NCBI GenBank assembly: GCA_964637365.1
Contig: CAZWWH010000002.1
Coordinates: 143,021-207,020, forward strand
Source: Cryptoclostridium sp964637365
GTDB taxonomy: Bacteria; Bacillota; Dehalobacteriia; UBA7702
Direction: 5' to 3'
DNA length: 64,000 nucleotides
Part shown: positions 34,043-42,741 of the stretch, in pieces
How the letters are laid out: the number at the start of each line of letters is the position of its first letter
How positions within the stretch are numbered: position 1 is the stretch's first letter
Made by a program: the position numbers and the translations under genes
Notes under the pieces: generated by a model
What the model was told of the DNA's origin: nothing
Databases searched by the model: none
Seen by the model: only the letters and a program-made list of their open reading frames with translations

Positions 34043-36057
34043 AAATCACTAAAATGCATGCATTATTTTTCGTATTTGCCCTAGTAGCATTGATGTTTCT
34101 GCCATTTCACACCATGGCAGCGGAAATTGAAAAAACTGAAACAGTATACGCTGAATTAAACAGTGATGGTTCTGTAAAAAACGTAATGGTAGTTAACCAT
34201 ATCAATACTCCCCGGGCAGGCACTTATGTTGATTTCGGTACATATAGCTCCATCAATAATATCACTGGACAGGAAAAGCCTTTCATTGATGGCGAAAAAA
34301 TCACTTGGGAACTCCCCAACTATGAAAATGGTTTTTACTATATCGGTACCATGAATCAATCTGCTTTGCCCTGGGATTTATCAATTACTTACCGACTCGA
34401 CGGAAAAACAGTAGAAGCCAAAGAGCTTGCCGGAAAAACTGGACAAGTGGAAATCCATCTTAAGGCAACGCCGAATTCCGAATCGCTCCCCTATTTTCAG
34501 GATAACTTCGCCATGCAGCTAACCCAAACATTAAATACGGATCTTTGCACTGACATCCATGCGGATGGTGCCACTTCCGTGATTGCCGGAAAAAGCGACA
34601 GTCTCGCTTACACTGTGCTCCCAGGAAAGCCGCTAGACGCCACGATCATATTCCAGGCCGAGGATCTGGAAATGAGCGGTTTTTCTGTCATTCTTTCTCC
34701 CTTCTCCATGTCGTCTTTCTCTTCGCTTTCAAATATGACAGGCAAAGTTGATCAAATGTACGACGCTATGGATCAAATGATTGACGGTAACCGCCAACTG
34801 CAAACCGGCTTTCAAGATATCCTCGTGGCGATTAAGGCCATACAAAATGGTACCGGAGCATTGTCCCAAAATACAGAAACAATTTCCGGGGGCTTTCTGG
34901 ATTATGCTCAGGGATTAAATATGTTCAGCGAGTATATTAATGTATTTGCCTCTGAAATGGAAAATTCTATGGGGGCTTTGAAAGAAAGCACAAAGGAAAT
35001 AGAAGCCGCTCAACAGGCCTTGACACAAAGTAGTCAAAGAATCCAGAAAATTCTAGGCCAGTTTGACCAGGAAATCGGAGTCTTTCAGGGGCAGATCAGC
35101 CAACTAGAAGCTGCCTTAACGGAATTAAACGCCGGACTAAGCAAGCTCAGTCAATCCCTTGGCGAATTAAAAACCGCAAATGACTCCATGGGAAGCAAAC
35201 TAAACGAAATAAACAGCCAATACGATTCATTACAAAGTAAATACGCAGAAATAACAGCAATACTTCAGGAGTATCTTGGCAACAGTGATTTAGCCAATGA
35301 GTTAAAGAATCATGAGGATCCAAAGGTTCGCGCATTGGCTGAAACTTATTTGAGAAATCAGTCCGGGATTTCCATCGCAGTATCTACTTTAGAAACGTTA
35401 AACACCAATTTCCAGACACTTAACGTCTCCTTTCATAGCGGTATGAAAGGAATGGAAACAGGCTATCAAGAAATCAGTAATGGGATTGGCACCATGCAGT
35501 CTTCTATCAACGAAATTTTGAAGGGCATGGGTGAAGGTTTCGACTTTTCTCCTATCAAGAACCAGCTTTCCTCCCTTGAAAAGGAACTTGACCAAGCAAA
35601 ATCGATTCTCGGGCAATTTAGGCTAGACGATATTTCTCTTAACTTTGAAGCTTTTATCCAGGGAATCCAAGGAATGCAGTCAGCAGCCGGCGACTTAAAA
35701 ACAGGCTTTGGAAAAATCCAAACTGGTATGAAAGCAAGGCTCTTTCCGGGAATTTCCCAATTACATCAAGGTGCCACAACATTATATAACAACATTGACA
35801 CCTTTCCTGCTGGTCTCCAAAGGCTTTTGACCGGACAGATTGCCCTAAAAAATGGTGTTGGTGACGCTTTGGCGATGTTGGACATTGATGAAAATGACGA
35901 GACCAAGGATGTATCCTTTGCATCAGATCAGGGCAGTGCATCCTCGGTGCAATTTATTATGAGCACACCTGCCATTGCGGTTGACAGCACCGTTTACACT
36001 GCTCCCCAGAAGGAAAAAACTAGCTTCTGGCAACGAATCAAAGACCTTTTTTCCTGA
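34039..36057 (+). CDS. Secreted coiled-coil protein paired with the MMPL exporter
   Basis: This 672-residue protein has a signal peptide (residues 1-28, cleavage near THMAA-like HTMAA), a beta-rich N-terminal domain (about 30-235), then a long region of Gln/Ser/Leu-rich heptads (about 240-600) typical of YhgE/Pip-like extracytoplasmic coiled coils, and a short basic C terminus (WQRIKDLFS). No second membrane span is obvious. It is translationally coupled to the MMPL gene (ATGA), so it is probably the periplasm-like adaptor or scaffold of that exporter. I do not recognise a more exact family. Confidence 0.72.
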   Translation: MKITKMHALFFVFALVALMFLPFHTMAAEIEKTETVYAELNSDGSVKNVMVVNHINTPRAGTYVDFGTYSSINNITGQEKPFIDGEKITWELPNYENGFYYIGTMNQSALPWDLSITYRLDGKTVEAKELAGKTGQVEIHLKATPNSESLPYFQDNFAMQLTQTLNTDLCTDIHADGATSVIAGKSDSLAYTVLPGKPLDATIIFQAEDLEMSGFSVILSPFSMSSFSSLSNMTGKVDQMYDAMDQMIDGNRQLQTGFQDILVAIKAIQNGTGALSQNTETISGGFLDYAQGLNMFSEYINVFASEMENSMGALKESTKEIEAAQQALTQSSQRIQKILGQFDQEIGVFQGQISQLEAALTELNAGLSKLSQSLGELKTANDSMGSKLNEINSQYDSLQSKYAEITAILQEYLGNSDLANELKNHEDPKVRALAETYLRNQSGISIAVSTLETLNTNFQTLNVSFHSGMKGMETGYQEISNGIGTMQSSINEILKGMGEGFDFSPIKNQLSSLEKELDQAKSILGQFRLDDISLNFEAFIQGIQGMQSAAGDLKTGFGKIQTGMKARLFPGISQLHQGATTLYNNIDTFPAGLQRLLTGQIALKNGVGDALAMLDIDENDETKDVSFASDQGSASSVQFIMSTPAIAVDSTVYTAPQKEKTSFWQRIKDLFS

Positions 36058-36063
36058 TACATA

Positions 36064-36092
36064 TTGCATAATCATATAATTTGCTTTACAAT
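36064..36092 (+). promoter_or_regulatory. Promoter of the Met-rich lipoprotein gene
   Basis: TTGCAT (36064-36069) and TACAAT (36087-36092) are separated by 17 bases, just after the end of the coiled-coil gene. The lipoprotein gene can therefore be expressed separately. Confidence 0.65.
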
Positions 36093-36130
36093 ATAAAGAG
36101 ACAAATACGTTTTAAAAGAAAGGATAAAAC

Positions 36131-36949
36131 ATGAAACATTTAAAGAAAATTTTATGCACCATGATAGCCATTGCAATGCTTTTCTCATTTGCAGCCTGCG
36201 GCGAAGAAAAAACCAGCCAAGATCCAATGGATATCTATTTGGCTGCGGCGGAAAAAAATGAAAATCTCAATGACCAGGATTTAACCATGGTTATGGATTA
36301 TACCATGGATCTTGATGGACAGTCCATTGATGTTTCTTCTGACATTGACGCGAAGATCAAGGATTATAACAAAGACACCATGCAAATGGAAATGTTCATG
36401 AATATGGAAATGGCAGGTTCCACCATTGCTATGAATATGTACTATGTCGACGGTTACTACTATATGGATACCATGGGACAAAAAATGAAGTATTCTATGG
36501 ATATTCAGACCATGGTGGAACAGCTTGAAGGTCAGCTTGGGGTTGAAACTTTTGAAAAAGAAATGATTCAATCCATTGAGGCAAGCGAAGACGGGAAAAC
36601 CCTAACTATGGTCATTGACGGTAAAGCAATGAGCAAATTTATGGAGCAAGCTTTGGCTTCTACTTTAAATACCGGATCTGAAAGCGGCGATATCACCATT
36701 GATGATATTGATTGTGTGCTGACCCTGGATGATGACGGTTACATCGCTTCCCAAGTAATGGATTTCAAAATGTCAATGGCCATGGCATTAGATGCAGAAG
36801 GAACAAACTCCGAAGTGGCAATGACGATCCATCTTGAAGCGCAGTACAATAATATTGGCAAGGAAGTTACCATCGAACTTCCCGACTTCTCCGACTATAC
36901 TGACCTCGGTTCATATAATGATTTGATGACTCAGGCCGGTCAGGAATAA
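36131..36949 (+). CDS. DUF6612-like lipoprotein
   Basis: This 272-residue lipoprotein has a signal with S-F-A-A-Cys23 as the lipobox. The mature part is rich in Met, Asp and Glu (for example the MQMEMFMNMEMAGS stretch near residue 90) and has a repeated beta-strand pattern like LppX/LolA-like folds such as DUF6612. These bind hydrophobic molecules in some families. Next to an MMPL exporter, a lipid carrier role is an inference only. Confidence 0.72.
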   Translation: MKHLKKILCTMIAIAMLFSFAACGEEKTSQDPMDIYLAAAEKNENLNDQDLTMVMDYTMDLDGQSIDVSSDIDAKIKDYNKDTMQMEMFMNMEMAGSTIAMNMYYVDGYYYMDTMGQKMKYSMDIQTMVEQLEGQLGVETFEKEMIQSIEASEDGKTLTMVIDGKAMSKFMEQALASTLNTGSESGDITIDDIDCVLTLDDDGYIASQVMDFKMSMAMALDAEGTNSEVAMTIHLEAQYNNIGKEVTIELPDFSDYTDLGSYNDLMTQAGQE

Positions 36950-36964
36950 CTTCTAAAAAAGCAG

Positions 36965-36997
36965 TAAAGGATGCGGTATTTATACCGCATCCTTTTT
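36965..36997 (+). terminator. Terminator of the TetR-MMPL-lipoprotein region
   Basis: AAAGGATGCGGTA and TACCGCATCCTTT form a perfect stem with a short TTTA loop, followed by T residues. It lies between two convergent genes. Confidence 0.88.
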
Positions 36998-37041
36998 GTG
37001 TTATGTAATTGATTAAGAAACCATCAAAATTTGAGTAAGTT

Positions 37042-38217
37042 TTAGTGATGGAAAAGACGAATTCCAGTGAAAGCCATAACCATATTGTATTTATCACAAG
37101 TGGCGATGACATTATCGTCGCGGACAGAGCCGCCGGCTTCTGCTACATAGCAAACACCGCTTCTTTTAGCGCGTTCAATGTTATCACCAAAGGGGAAGAA
37201 GGCGTCGGAACCTAAGGAAACACCATCTAGCGTATCAAGCCATGCGCGCTTTTCCTCTCTGGTAAGGGGTTCGGGCTTCTCTGTAAAGATACCTTCCCAT
37301 ACGCCATCAGCCAAAACATCCATATAATCATCAGATACATAAACGTCAATGGCATTATCACGTTCAGGACGTTTCAAATCTTCACGGAAAGGAAGCGCCA
37401 GAACTTTGGGATTTTGGCGAAGGTACCATACGTCAGCCTTGTTCCCTGCCAAACGGGTGCAATGCACACGGGATTGCTGACCAGCCCCAATGCCGATGGC
37501 TTGGCCGTCTTTAGCGTAGCAAACGGAATTGGACTGGGTATATTTCAAGGTAATCAAGGAAAGAATTAAATCGCGTTTTGCGCCTTCGGGTAATTCTTTA
37601 TTTTTCGATACAATATTGGAAAGCACATCTTCGGTGATTTTAAAATTATTTCTACCCTGCTGGAAGGTAATGCCATAGAGATCCTTTAATTCTAACTCTT
37701 CGGGAACATAGTCGGTATCCATTTGAATGACGACATAAGTCCCTTTCCGTTTGGTTTTTAAAATGCTAAGAGCTTCCTCAGAAAAGGAAGGAGCGATAAC
37801 ACCGTCGGAAACTTCTCTTGCCAGGAAGCTGGCAGTTTGAGCATCACATTCATCGGACAAAGCCACAAAATCACCGTAAGAGGACATTCTATCTGCGCCC
37901 CGTGCACGGATATAAGCGGTTGCCATGGGAGAAAGCTCCACGCCTTCTACAAAGTAAACCTTTTCCAAAACATCGGTGAGGGGAACTGCCACTGCGGCGC
38001 CGGCAGGGCTAACGTGTTTGAAGGAAGCTGCAGCAGGAAGCCCAGTGGCTTCTTTTAATTCCCGCACCAGCTGCCAACTGTTAAAGGCATCCAATAAATT
38101 AATAAAACCGGGTTTGCCGTTCAAAACAGTGAAAGGCAGTTCCTTATCGTTCTTCATAAATACTTTCGCGGGTTTTTGATTGGGATTACACCCATACTTC
38201 AATTCCATTTCGTTCAT
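37042..38217 (-). CDS. AICAR transformylase (stand-alone)
   Basis: This enzyme formylates AICAR (ZMP) to FAICAR using 10-formyl-THF in purine synthesis. The 391-residue protein covers only the transformylase part of PurH: KYGCNPNQKPA, the SFKHVSPAGAAVA block with the catalytic Lys-His, YTQSNSVCYAKDGQAIGIGAGQQSRVHC, and SDAFFPFGDNIERA. The N-terminal IMP cyclohydrolase domain is missing, as in some Clostridia where it is encoded separately. The start at 38217 has AAGGAGTG 7 bases upstream. A ZTP riboswitch controls it. Confidence 0.92.
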   Translation of the reverse strand: MNEMELKYGCNPNQKPAKVFMKNDKELPFTVLNGKPGFINLLDAFNSWQLVRELKEATGLPAAASFKHVSPAGAAVAVPLTDVLEKVYFVEGVELSPMATAYIRARGADRMSSYGDFVALSDECDAQTASFLAREVSDGVIAPSFSEEALSILKTKRKGTYVVIQMDTDYVPEELELKDLYGITFQQGRNNFKITEDVLSNIVSKNKELPEGAKRDLILSLITLKYTQSNSVCYAKDGQAIGIGAGQQSRVHCTRLAGNKADVWYLRQNPKVLALPFREDLKRPERDNAIDVYVSDDYMDVLADGVWEGIFTEKPEPLTREEKRAWLDTLDGVSLGSDAFFPFGDNIERAKRSGVCYVAEAGGSVRDDNVIATCDKYNMVMAFTGIRLFHH

Positions 38218-38238
38218 TAACTTACACTCCTTTTTAAC

Positions 38239-38330
38239 CAAAAAGAGCCCGCCTCAAGGCTCTTGCCCAGACGATCGGCTCATACTGTTATACTTCATGT
38301 GGTTCATTCCACTTTCGTCAGTCATATAAC
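38239..38330 (-). promoter_or_regulatory. ZTP (pfl) riboswitch with terminator
   Basis: On the minus strand the aptamer reads GACTGACGA near the 5' side, a GTGGAATGAACCAC hairpin, the GTATAACAG linker, and the hallmark 3' part GCCGATCGTCTGGGCA. These match the conserved blocks of the pfl/ZTP motif. AAGAGCC and GGCTCTT then form an intrinsic terminator followed by a T-run; its 5' arm abuts the aptamer. ZTP/ZMP is the substrate of the enzyme encoded downstream, so binding should relieve termination when folate is short. Confidence 0.93.
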
Positions 38331-38336
38331 TATTTT

Positions 38337-38365
38337 AAATTACCATTAAACGACGGTTTTGTCAA
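38337..38365 (-). promoter_or_regulatory. Promoter of the ZTP riboswitch-AICAR transformylase unit
   Basis: On the minus strand TTGACA (38365-38360) and TAATTT (38342-38337) are 17 bases apart. Transcription would begin at the 5' edge of the riboswitch. Confidence 0.82.
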
Positions 38366-38387
38366 GATTATCCCTGATTTTTCATGC

Positions 38388-38415
38388 TGGACTTTCTAAA
38401 AACATCTGATATAAT
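38388..38415 (+). promoter_or_regulatory. Promoter of the small GNAT gene
   Basis: TGGACT (38388-38393) and a perfect TATAAT (38410-38415) are 16 bases apart, divergent from the riboswitch promoter. The gene starts 36 bases downstream. Confidence 0.7.
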
Positions 38416-38450
38416 AAAGGTAACGTTGTAATATCAGTGGAAGGAGTTCC

Positions 38451-38729
38451 ATGATGAAGATTGTTTACAGAACTGACGGTATTTATTTTTACAGCGAAGA
38501 TGATAAAATCCTGGCAGAAGTGACTTTCCCTGCTATCAATGAAACCACTGTGGACATCAATCACACCTATGTCAGCGAAGAAATGCGGGGCAAAGGCGTG
38601 GCTGACCAGCTTTTAACTATGGTTACAGATTATCTGCGCCAAAACCATTTAAAAGCCAAGCTAACCTGTAGCTATGCAGTAAAATGGTTTGGTGAACACC
38701 CCGAAGCACTCCCCCTTGTGGCCAAATAA
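38451..38729 (+). CDS. Small GNAT-like N-acetyltransferase (NATD1/YjdJ type)
   Basis: This 92-residue protein is the minimal acetyltransferase of the NATD1/YjdJ group: a beta strand with KILAEVTFP, then ETTVDINHTYVSEEMRGKGVADQLLTMVTDYLR with the acetyl-CoA loop RGKGVA, and KLTCSYAVKWFGEHPE. GGAAGGAG precedes the start (ATG-ATG, so 38454 is possible). Targets are unknown. Confidence 0.85.
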   Translation: MMKIVYRTDGIYFYSEDDKILAEVTFPAINETTVDINHTYVSEEMRGKGVADQLLTMVTDYLRQNHLKAKLTCSYAVKWFGEHPEALPLVAK

Positions 38730-39365
38730 TAAAAAAAGGAAACGGGTAGACGATATTGCCATCGGCATTTACGAGCAACGCCATTCGCAATTTCTACAAC
38801 AACATCGCAGAGTAATTTATATAATCTTCTTATAAGCGAATATTTTAATAAGTACCTTGCTTGGATTGATGGGCAGCACAGGAATGTTTTTCGGTTTCTA
38901 GAGCAGAAGTTTACAGAACAGCGAAAAGCTGAAAACGCATTAGAATGGATACGGCGATGTACAAATTGTAACAGGGAAATAATCTACGCATAACAAATTG
39001 GCGGCAGGATTCTTACATCCTGCCGCTTTTTTTGGCGGACAGCTTATTAGCAAAACGTGTGTATCATCTTGCCTTGTATCATACAGACAAACGAAGCATA
39101 AGTATGGCCTTGCTATATAACCACAAAAGAAGCTAATGCAAAATTGCAAGAGGCATTGGGAATCTATCACTTCGCCCCATACATCGCATCGCTCCCCTTT
39201 GATTATGTCTGCTAACACACTGTCGTAGCGATGGAAAGTCGGTGCTGTTACCTATAAAACGCGGATTCTATCATAGAAAGGAATAAAAGTTAGGAGATAG
39301 ATAAACTGGATATTGGATAATAAATTTGTTATAATATGAGCAATCTTACTGGCAGAGATAAGTAA
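38730..39365. other. 636-base region with coding remnants
   Basis: No intact gene is visible. Between about 38830 and 38992 one plus frame reads YLAWIDGQHRNVFRFLEQKF and continues to a stop as a Cys- and Arg-containing tail (RRCTNCNREI), but it has no start codon. Another frame upstream reads IAIGIYEQRHSQFLQQHRR. They look like remnants of one older gene. The perfect hairpin GCGGCAGGAT / ATCCTGCCGC plus T7 at 39001-39033 would have been its terminator. I could not assign the gene. Confidence 0.5.
39001..39033 (+). terminator. Rho-independent terminator behind a gene remnant
   Basis: GCGGCAGGAT and ATCCTGCCGC pair perfectly over 10 bp with a 6-base loop, followed by T7 (39027-39033). Confidence 0.82.
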
Positions 39366-40822
39366 ATGGATCGTATAAAAATGTTAGAGCAGCGCATTAA
39401 AGAGTTAGAGAAGGAAACTTCTCTGTATAAGTCAATTGTAGAATTGGCGCATGAAGGTATTATGGCAACGATAGAGATGGTCGCGTGGTTGTCTATAATC
39501 AAGAGATCGCCAAGACAGAGGATATGGCTCCTTCTGATGTGCTTGGAAAACTGGAAAAGAATATTTATGATTATCCTGAATATAACTTCCCTGACATCAT
39601 AAAGGAAAAGGTAATCAAAAAAGGTGAGTCCATCATTGAACAAAGGTATTTTTACTATTCTCCCAACGGAGAAAAACACCATATTGTTTTTTCCGCTCAT
39701 CCCTATATCTACCAAGATAAAATCGAAGGAGTATAACATTAGGACGAGATGTGGAACAAATCAATAGTTTTATTTCTGAGACTCTGGCATTTGAACATCA
39801 ATTAAAAATGAAAAATGGAAAAAATAATAATGAAGCGCACTATTTTTTAGACAGTATTATTGGTTCTTCGCTCGACGAATGCAAAGATATGGCAAAGAGA
39901 ATTGCTCAATATGATTTTCCTGTTCTCATCATAGGGGAAACGGGAACCGGAAAGGAACTTTTTGCGCAAGGAATTCACAATGCCAGCCAAAGGTGTTCCG
40001 GTCCTTTTGTATCTGTAAACTGTGCAGCATTGCCAGAATCTTTGCTGGAAAGTATTTTATTTGGTACCAGCAAGGGATCTTTTACCGGTGCAGTGGATAT
40101 GCCAGGTTTGTTTGAGCAGGCAGAGAACGGATCCTTATTTTTAGACGAAATAAACTCAATGCCCATACCTCTTCAAAGCAAATTGCTGCGTACCATTCAA
40201 GAAAAGAGGATTCGACGTTTGGGTAGCAAAAAAGAGATACCGGTGAATTGTCGTATCATCAGCGCCAGTAATCAAAATCCTTTCGACATCCATGCGGAAA
40301 AGACAGCAGAGATACGACCGGATTTTTTGTTCTGCCTCTCCACTTCTGTGATTCAGATACCTCCTTTAAGAGAACGAAAAGAAGATATTCCCGAACTATG
40401 CAAATATTTTATGCGTACCTGTAATCAGAATAAAAGCATTTTTATGGGAAATCTCTCCCGATTTAATGAAATTGTTTTATCATTATGATTGGCCTGGGAA
40501 TGTTAGGGAACTGGAGAATGTCATTTTGGGGTCAGTCATTTTTGTTGGAAATCAAGAACGCTTTTTAAAAATTGAACATGTTCCCGAACATATACGTCGC
40601 AATTTACTGGGGGATGCGGAACAAAAAAAACATTATTTTACACCCCATCGACTCAAGGATTCTGTGGAGGATTTTGAAAGAAACTTGATTTTGGAAACGA
40701 TATTTGCTGTCAAGGGAAATATTTCCAAAGTAGCAAAAGCTTTAGGAATCACCCGACAAAATCTTTATTTTAAAATTGATAAATATCATTTGCGAGACTA
40801 TCTTAAAGGAAAAAGAGTATGA
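39366..40822 (+). pseudogene. Decayed PAS / sigma-54 AAA+ activator (copy of 61848-63326)
   Basis: The reading frame changes three times. The PAS part is split near 39465 (a G seems missing in ACG[G]ATAGAGAT) and near 39737 (one A missing before the VEQINSFISE linker). The AAA+ domain is intact from about 39751 to 40460, with Walker A GETGTGKELF, the GSFTGA loop and LFLDEINSMP, then shifts again before YDWPGNVRELEN near 40470. The end carries a Fis-type helix-turn-helix (NISKVAKALGITRQNLYFKI). Apart from the shifts it resembles the intact activator throughout. It cannot make a full-length protein unless the shifts are sequencing errors. Confidence 0.88.
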
Positions 40823-40864
40823 TAGTTGTCCAAAAAATTTACACTTTTTTTGGAGAGCAAATAA

Positions 40865-40924
40865 TTACATGTCGGAATTATTGGCATTATTTAAAGTGAT
40901 TTGCTTTTACATGTCAGAATTATT
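40865..40924 (+). promoter_or_regulatory. Upstream activating repeats of the decayed mttB cassette
   Basis: TTACATGTCGGAATTATT (40865-40882) and TTACATGTCAGAATTATT (40907-40924) are direct repeats with 17 of 18 bases identical. Their starts are 42 bases apart, that is four turns of B-DNA, so they lie on one face of the helix. They end 64 bases before the -24 box. They are the likely binding sites of the activator. Confidence 0.72.
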
Positions 40925-40988
40925 AACAATTCCTTAAAATCGATATCAAGCATAATGCTTTGAACAGGCATTATGCTTTTTCATTTTT

Positions 40989-41004
40989 TGGCACGGTCTT
41001 TGCA
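40989..41004 (+). promoter_or_regulatory. Sigma-54 promoter of the decayed mttB cassette
   Basis: TGGCAC-GGTCT-TTGCA matches the -24/-12 consensus with correct spacing (TGGCAC, five bases, TTGC). Transcription should start near 41016, about 105 bases before the mttB start at 41122. Confidence 0.88.
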
Positions 41005-41121
41005 ATAGTATAAATCATCATGAAAAATGAAGGGAGGTTCTTACAGAGAGAAATCACATTTCGGGTTCTTCTCTCATCTTTTAAAAGCAATTATTTCACC
41101 ATTTAATGAAAGGAGATTTTT

Positions 41122-42619
41122 ATGAAAAGAAATCACATTGCTGGATATCCTTCTGCAACAGCAGCAAATCTTTCCTTATTTACTGATGGCGACTTGGAAC
41201 GGATTCATCTGGCGACTTTAGAAATTCTGGAAAGAGTCGGAGTTTACTTCGAAAATGACGAAGCCGTCAGCATTTTAAAAAATGCCGGTGCCCATGTGGA
41301 AGATGGTAATATTGTCAAATTCCCTGGATACATGGTAGAAGAAGCCATTCGTACCGCACCCAAAAATCTTGTTCTTGCCGGCCGGGAAGAAAAAAATGAT
41401 ATGATGCTCCAAAAAGGCCGTGTCTATTTTACCACCTTCGGTCAAGGGGTCAGCGTTGATGATCCTTATACCGGTCAGTGGCGTCCTTCGATCAAGCAGG
41501 ACATCTGCAATGCCGCCAAAACTGTTGACGCATTGGAAAACTACGATTTCTGCTTTGATATGCTGGCAGCTTCCGATGTATATGCTGCAACAGAATGCTA
41601 TCACACCTTCGAAGCCAAAATTACCAACACATCCAAACACATTGTGGCTCCTGCTCAGACCAAAGAACGCGCAGAGCTTCTTACAGAGATGGGAATTGCC
41701 ATCAGCGGCAGCTTAAAAGCGTTACAAGAGCGCCCCCTCTTCCAGTTTGGCGGCTGCCCCATCAGCCCGTTAAGCTATCCTAATGACATGGCAGAATGCC
41801 TCATCTATTGTGCCGAAAATAGGCTTCCTATTCATTGTCTTTCCATGGCAATGGCAGGCGGTATGGCTCCTACAACCTTGGCCGGGTCTTTGGTGGTACA
41901 TAATGCTGATATCCTTTCTGGCCTCGTGCTGCATCAAGCAGTACGTCCCGGCGCTCCCTTCATCTACGCTAGTTCCACCCACCTCCATTATGTGGCTGAA
42001 AAAGGCCAGCGCCGTGTTGGGCTGCCCCGAAATTGGCATGATGAATGCCGGTCTAACCAAAATTACGCAAATGTACGGATTTCCCTCGTTCGTAGCGGGG
42101 ACATAGACTGACGCAAAAGTCGGTGACCAACAAGCTGCCCATGAAAAAACATTGTCCGCGATCTTACTCGTATTGGCAGGTGCCAATATGATTTACGGTC
42201 CCGGGATGTTGGATGCAGGCATGACCTTAAATTATAGCCAGCTGGTGGTTGATAACGAAATGATTAAAATGATCAAACACGCGGTTCAGGGTATCCCCGT
42301 GAATGATTATACGATTGCCGCCGATGTCATCCGCGAAGTAGGCCCCAGAGGTCATTACCTCATGGAACAGCATACCATGGAAAATCTCCATACTCAATCT
42401 GACACCACGCTCTTTAACCGTCAGACAAGAGAAGACTAGAGTGCCCAAGGTAAGAAAAGTGTGAATACCAAAGCCGCAGAAAAGGCTCTGGATATTTTGG
42501 AAAGCTATCAGCCTGCTCCGTTGCCCAATGGTGCAGCCGAAAAAATGCAAGATATCATCAAAACGTTACGCCAAATAATTATTTTTATTCATAAAAAAGT
42601 CATTTCAGTTTGTCAATGA
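41122..42619 (+). pseudogene. Decayed pyrrolysine-type mttB (trimethylamine methyltransferase family)
   Basis: The gene starts at 41122 with AAAGGAGA upstream and follows the MttB family for about 300 codons. One extra base near 42025 (GTTGGGCTGCCCC, where GGxTGCCCC is expected) shifts the frame. In the new frame FPSFVAGT is followed by TAG (42104-42106) and TDAKVGDQQA, the same amber position as in the intact copy. A second in-frame TAG (42437-42439) stands where the intact copy has a TGG Trp codon. The frame then runs to TGA at 42617-42619; the original end is uncertain. Confidence 0.88.
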
Positions 42620-42709
42620 TGTGCAGCATTGTCCTGACTCTGCAACCAGGCGTTATTTAAACCTAATCGTAGAGCCAGTCCTCCGAACCATACAATGTCT
42701 GCACATCAT
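42616..42709. repeat. 94-bp element bounded by inverted repeats
   Basis: ATGATGTGCAGCATTGT (42616-42632) and ACAATGTCTGCACATCAT (42692-42709) pair over 17 bp with one bulged base. The inner 59 bases also contain weak complementarity (GACTCT with AGAGCCAGTC). It sits exactly between the two decayed mttB genes. It could be a MITE-like insertion or a regulatory hairpin. No clear target duplication is visible. Confidence 0.5.
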
Positions 42710-42741
42710 GGCACAACTTGCATACAGAAAGGTACGAATAA

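Noticed and set aside
38940..39218. 92-codon minus-strand frame in the remnant region
   Set aside because: It runs antisense across a perfect terminator hairpin and has no ribosome site or family features.
41122..42106. Treating 42104-42106 TAG as an ordinary nonsense mutation
   Set aside because: It stands at the same position and context as the amber codon of the intact paralogue, so it was a pyrrolysine codon; the damage to this gene is the frameshift before it.
42709..42723. Functional sigma-54 promoter TGGCAC-AAC-TTGCAT before the second decayed mttB
   Set aside because: The boxes are two bases too close for sigma-54 binding; kept only as a possible decayed site.
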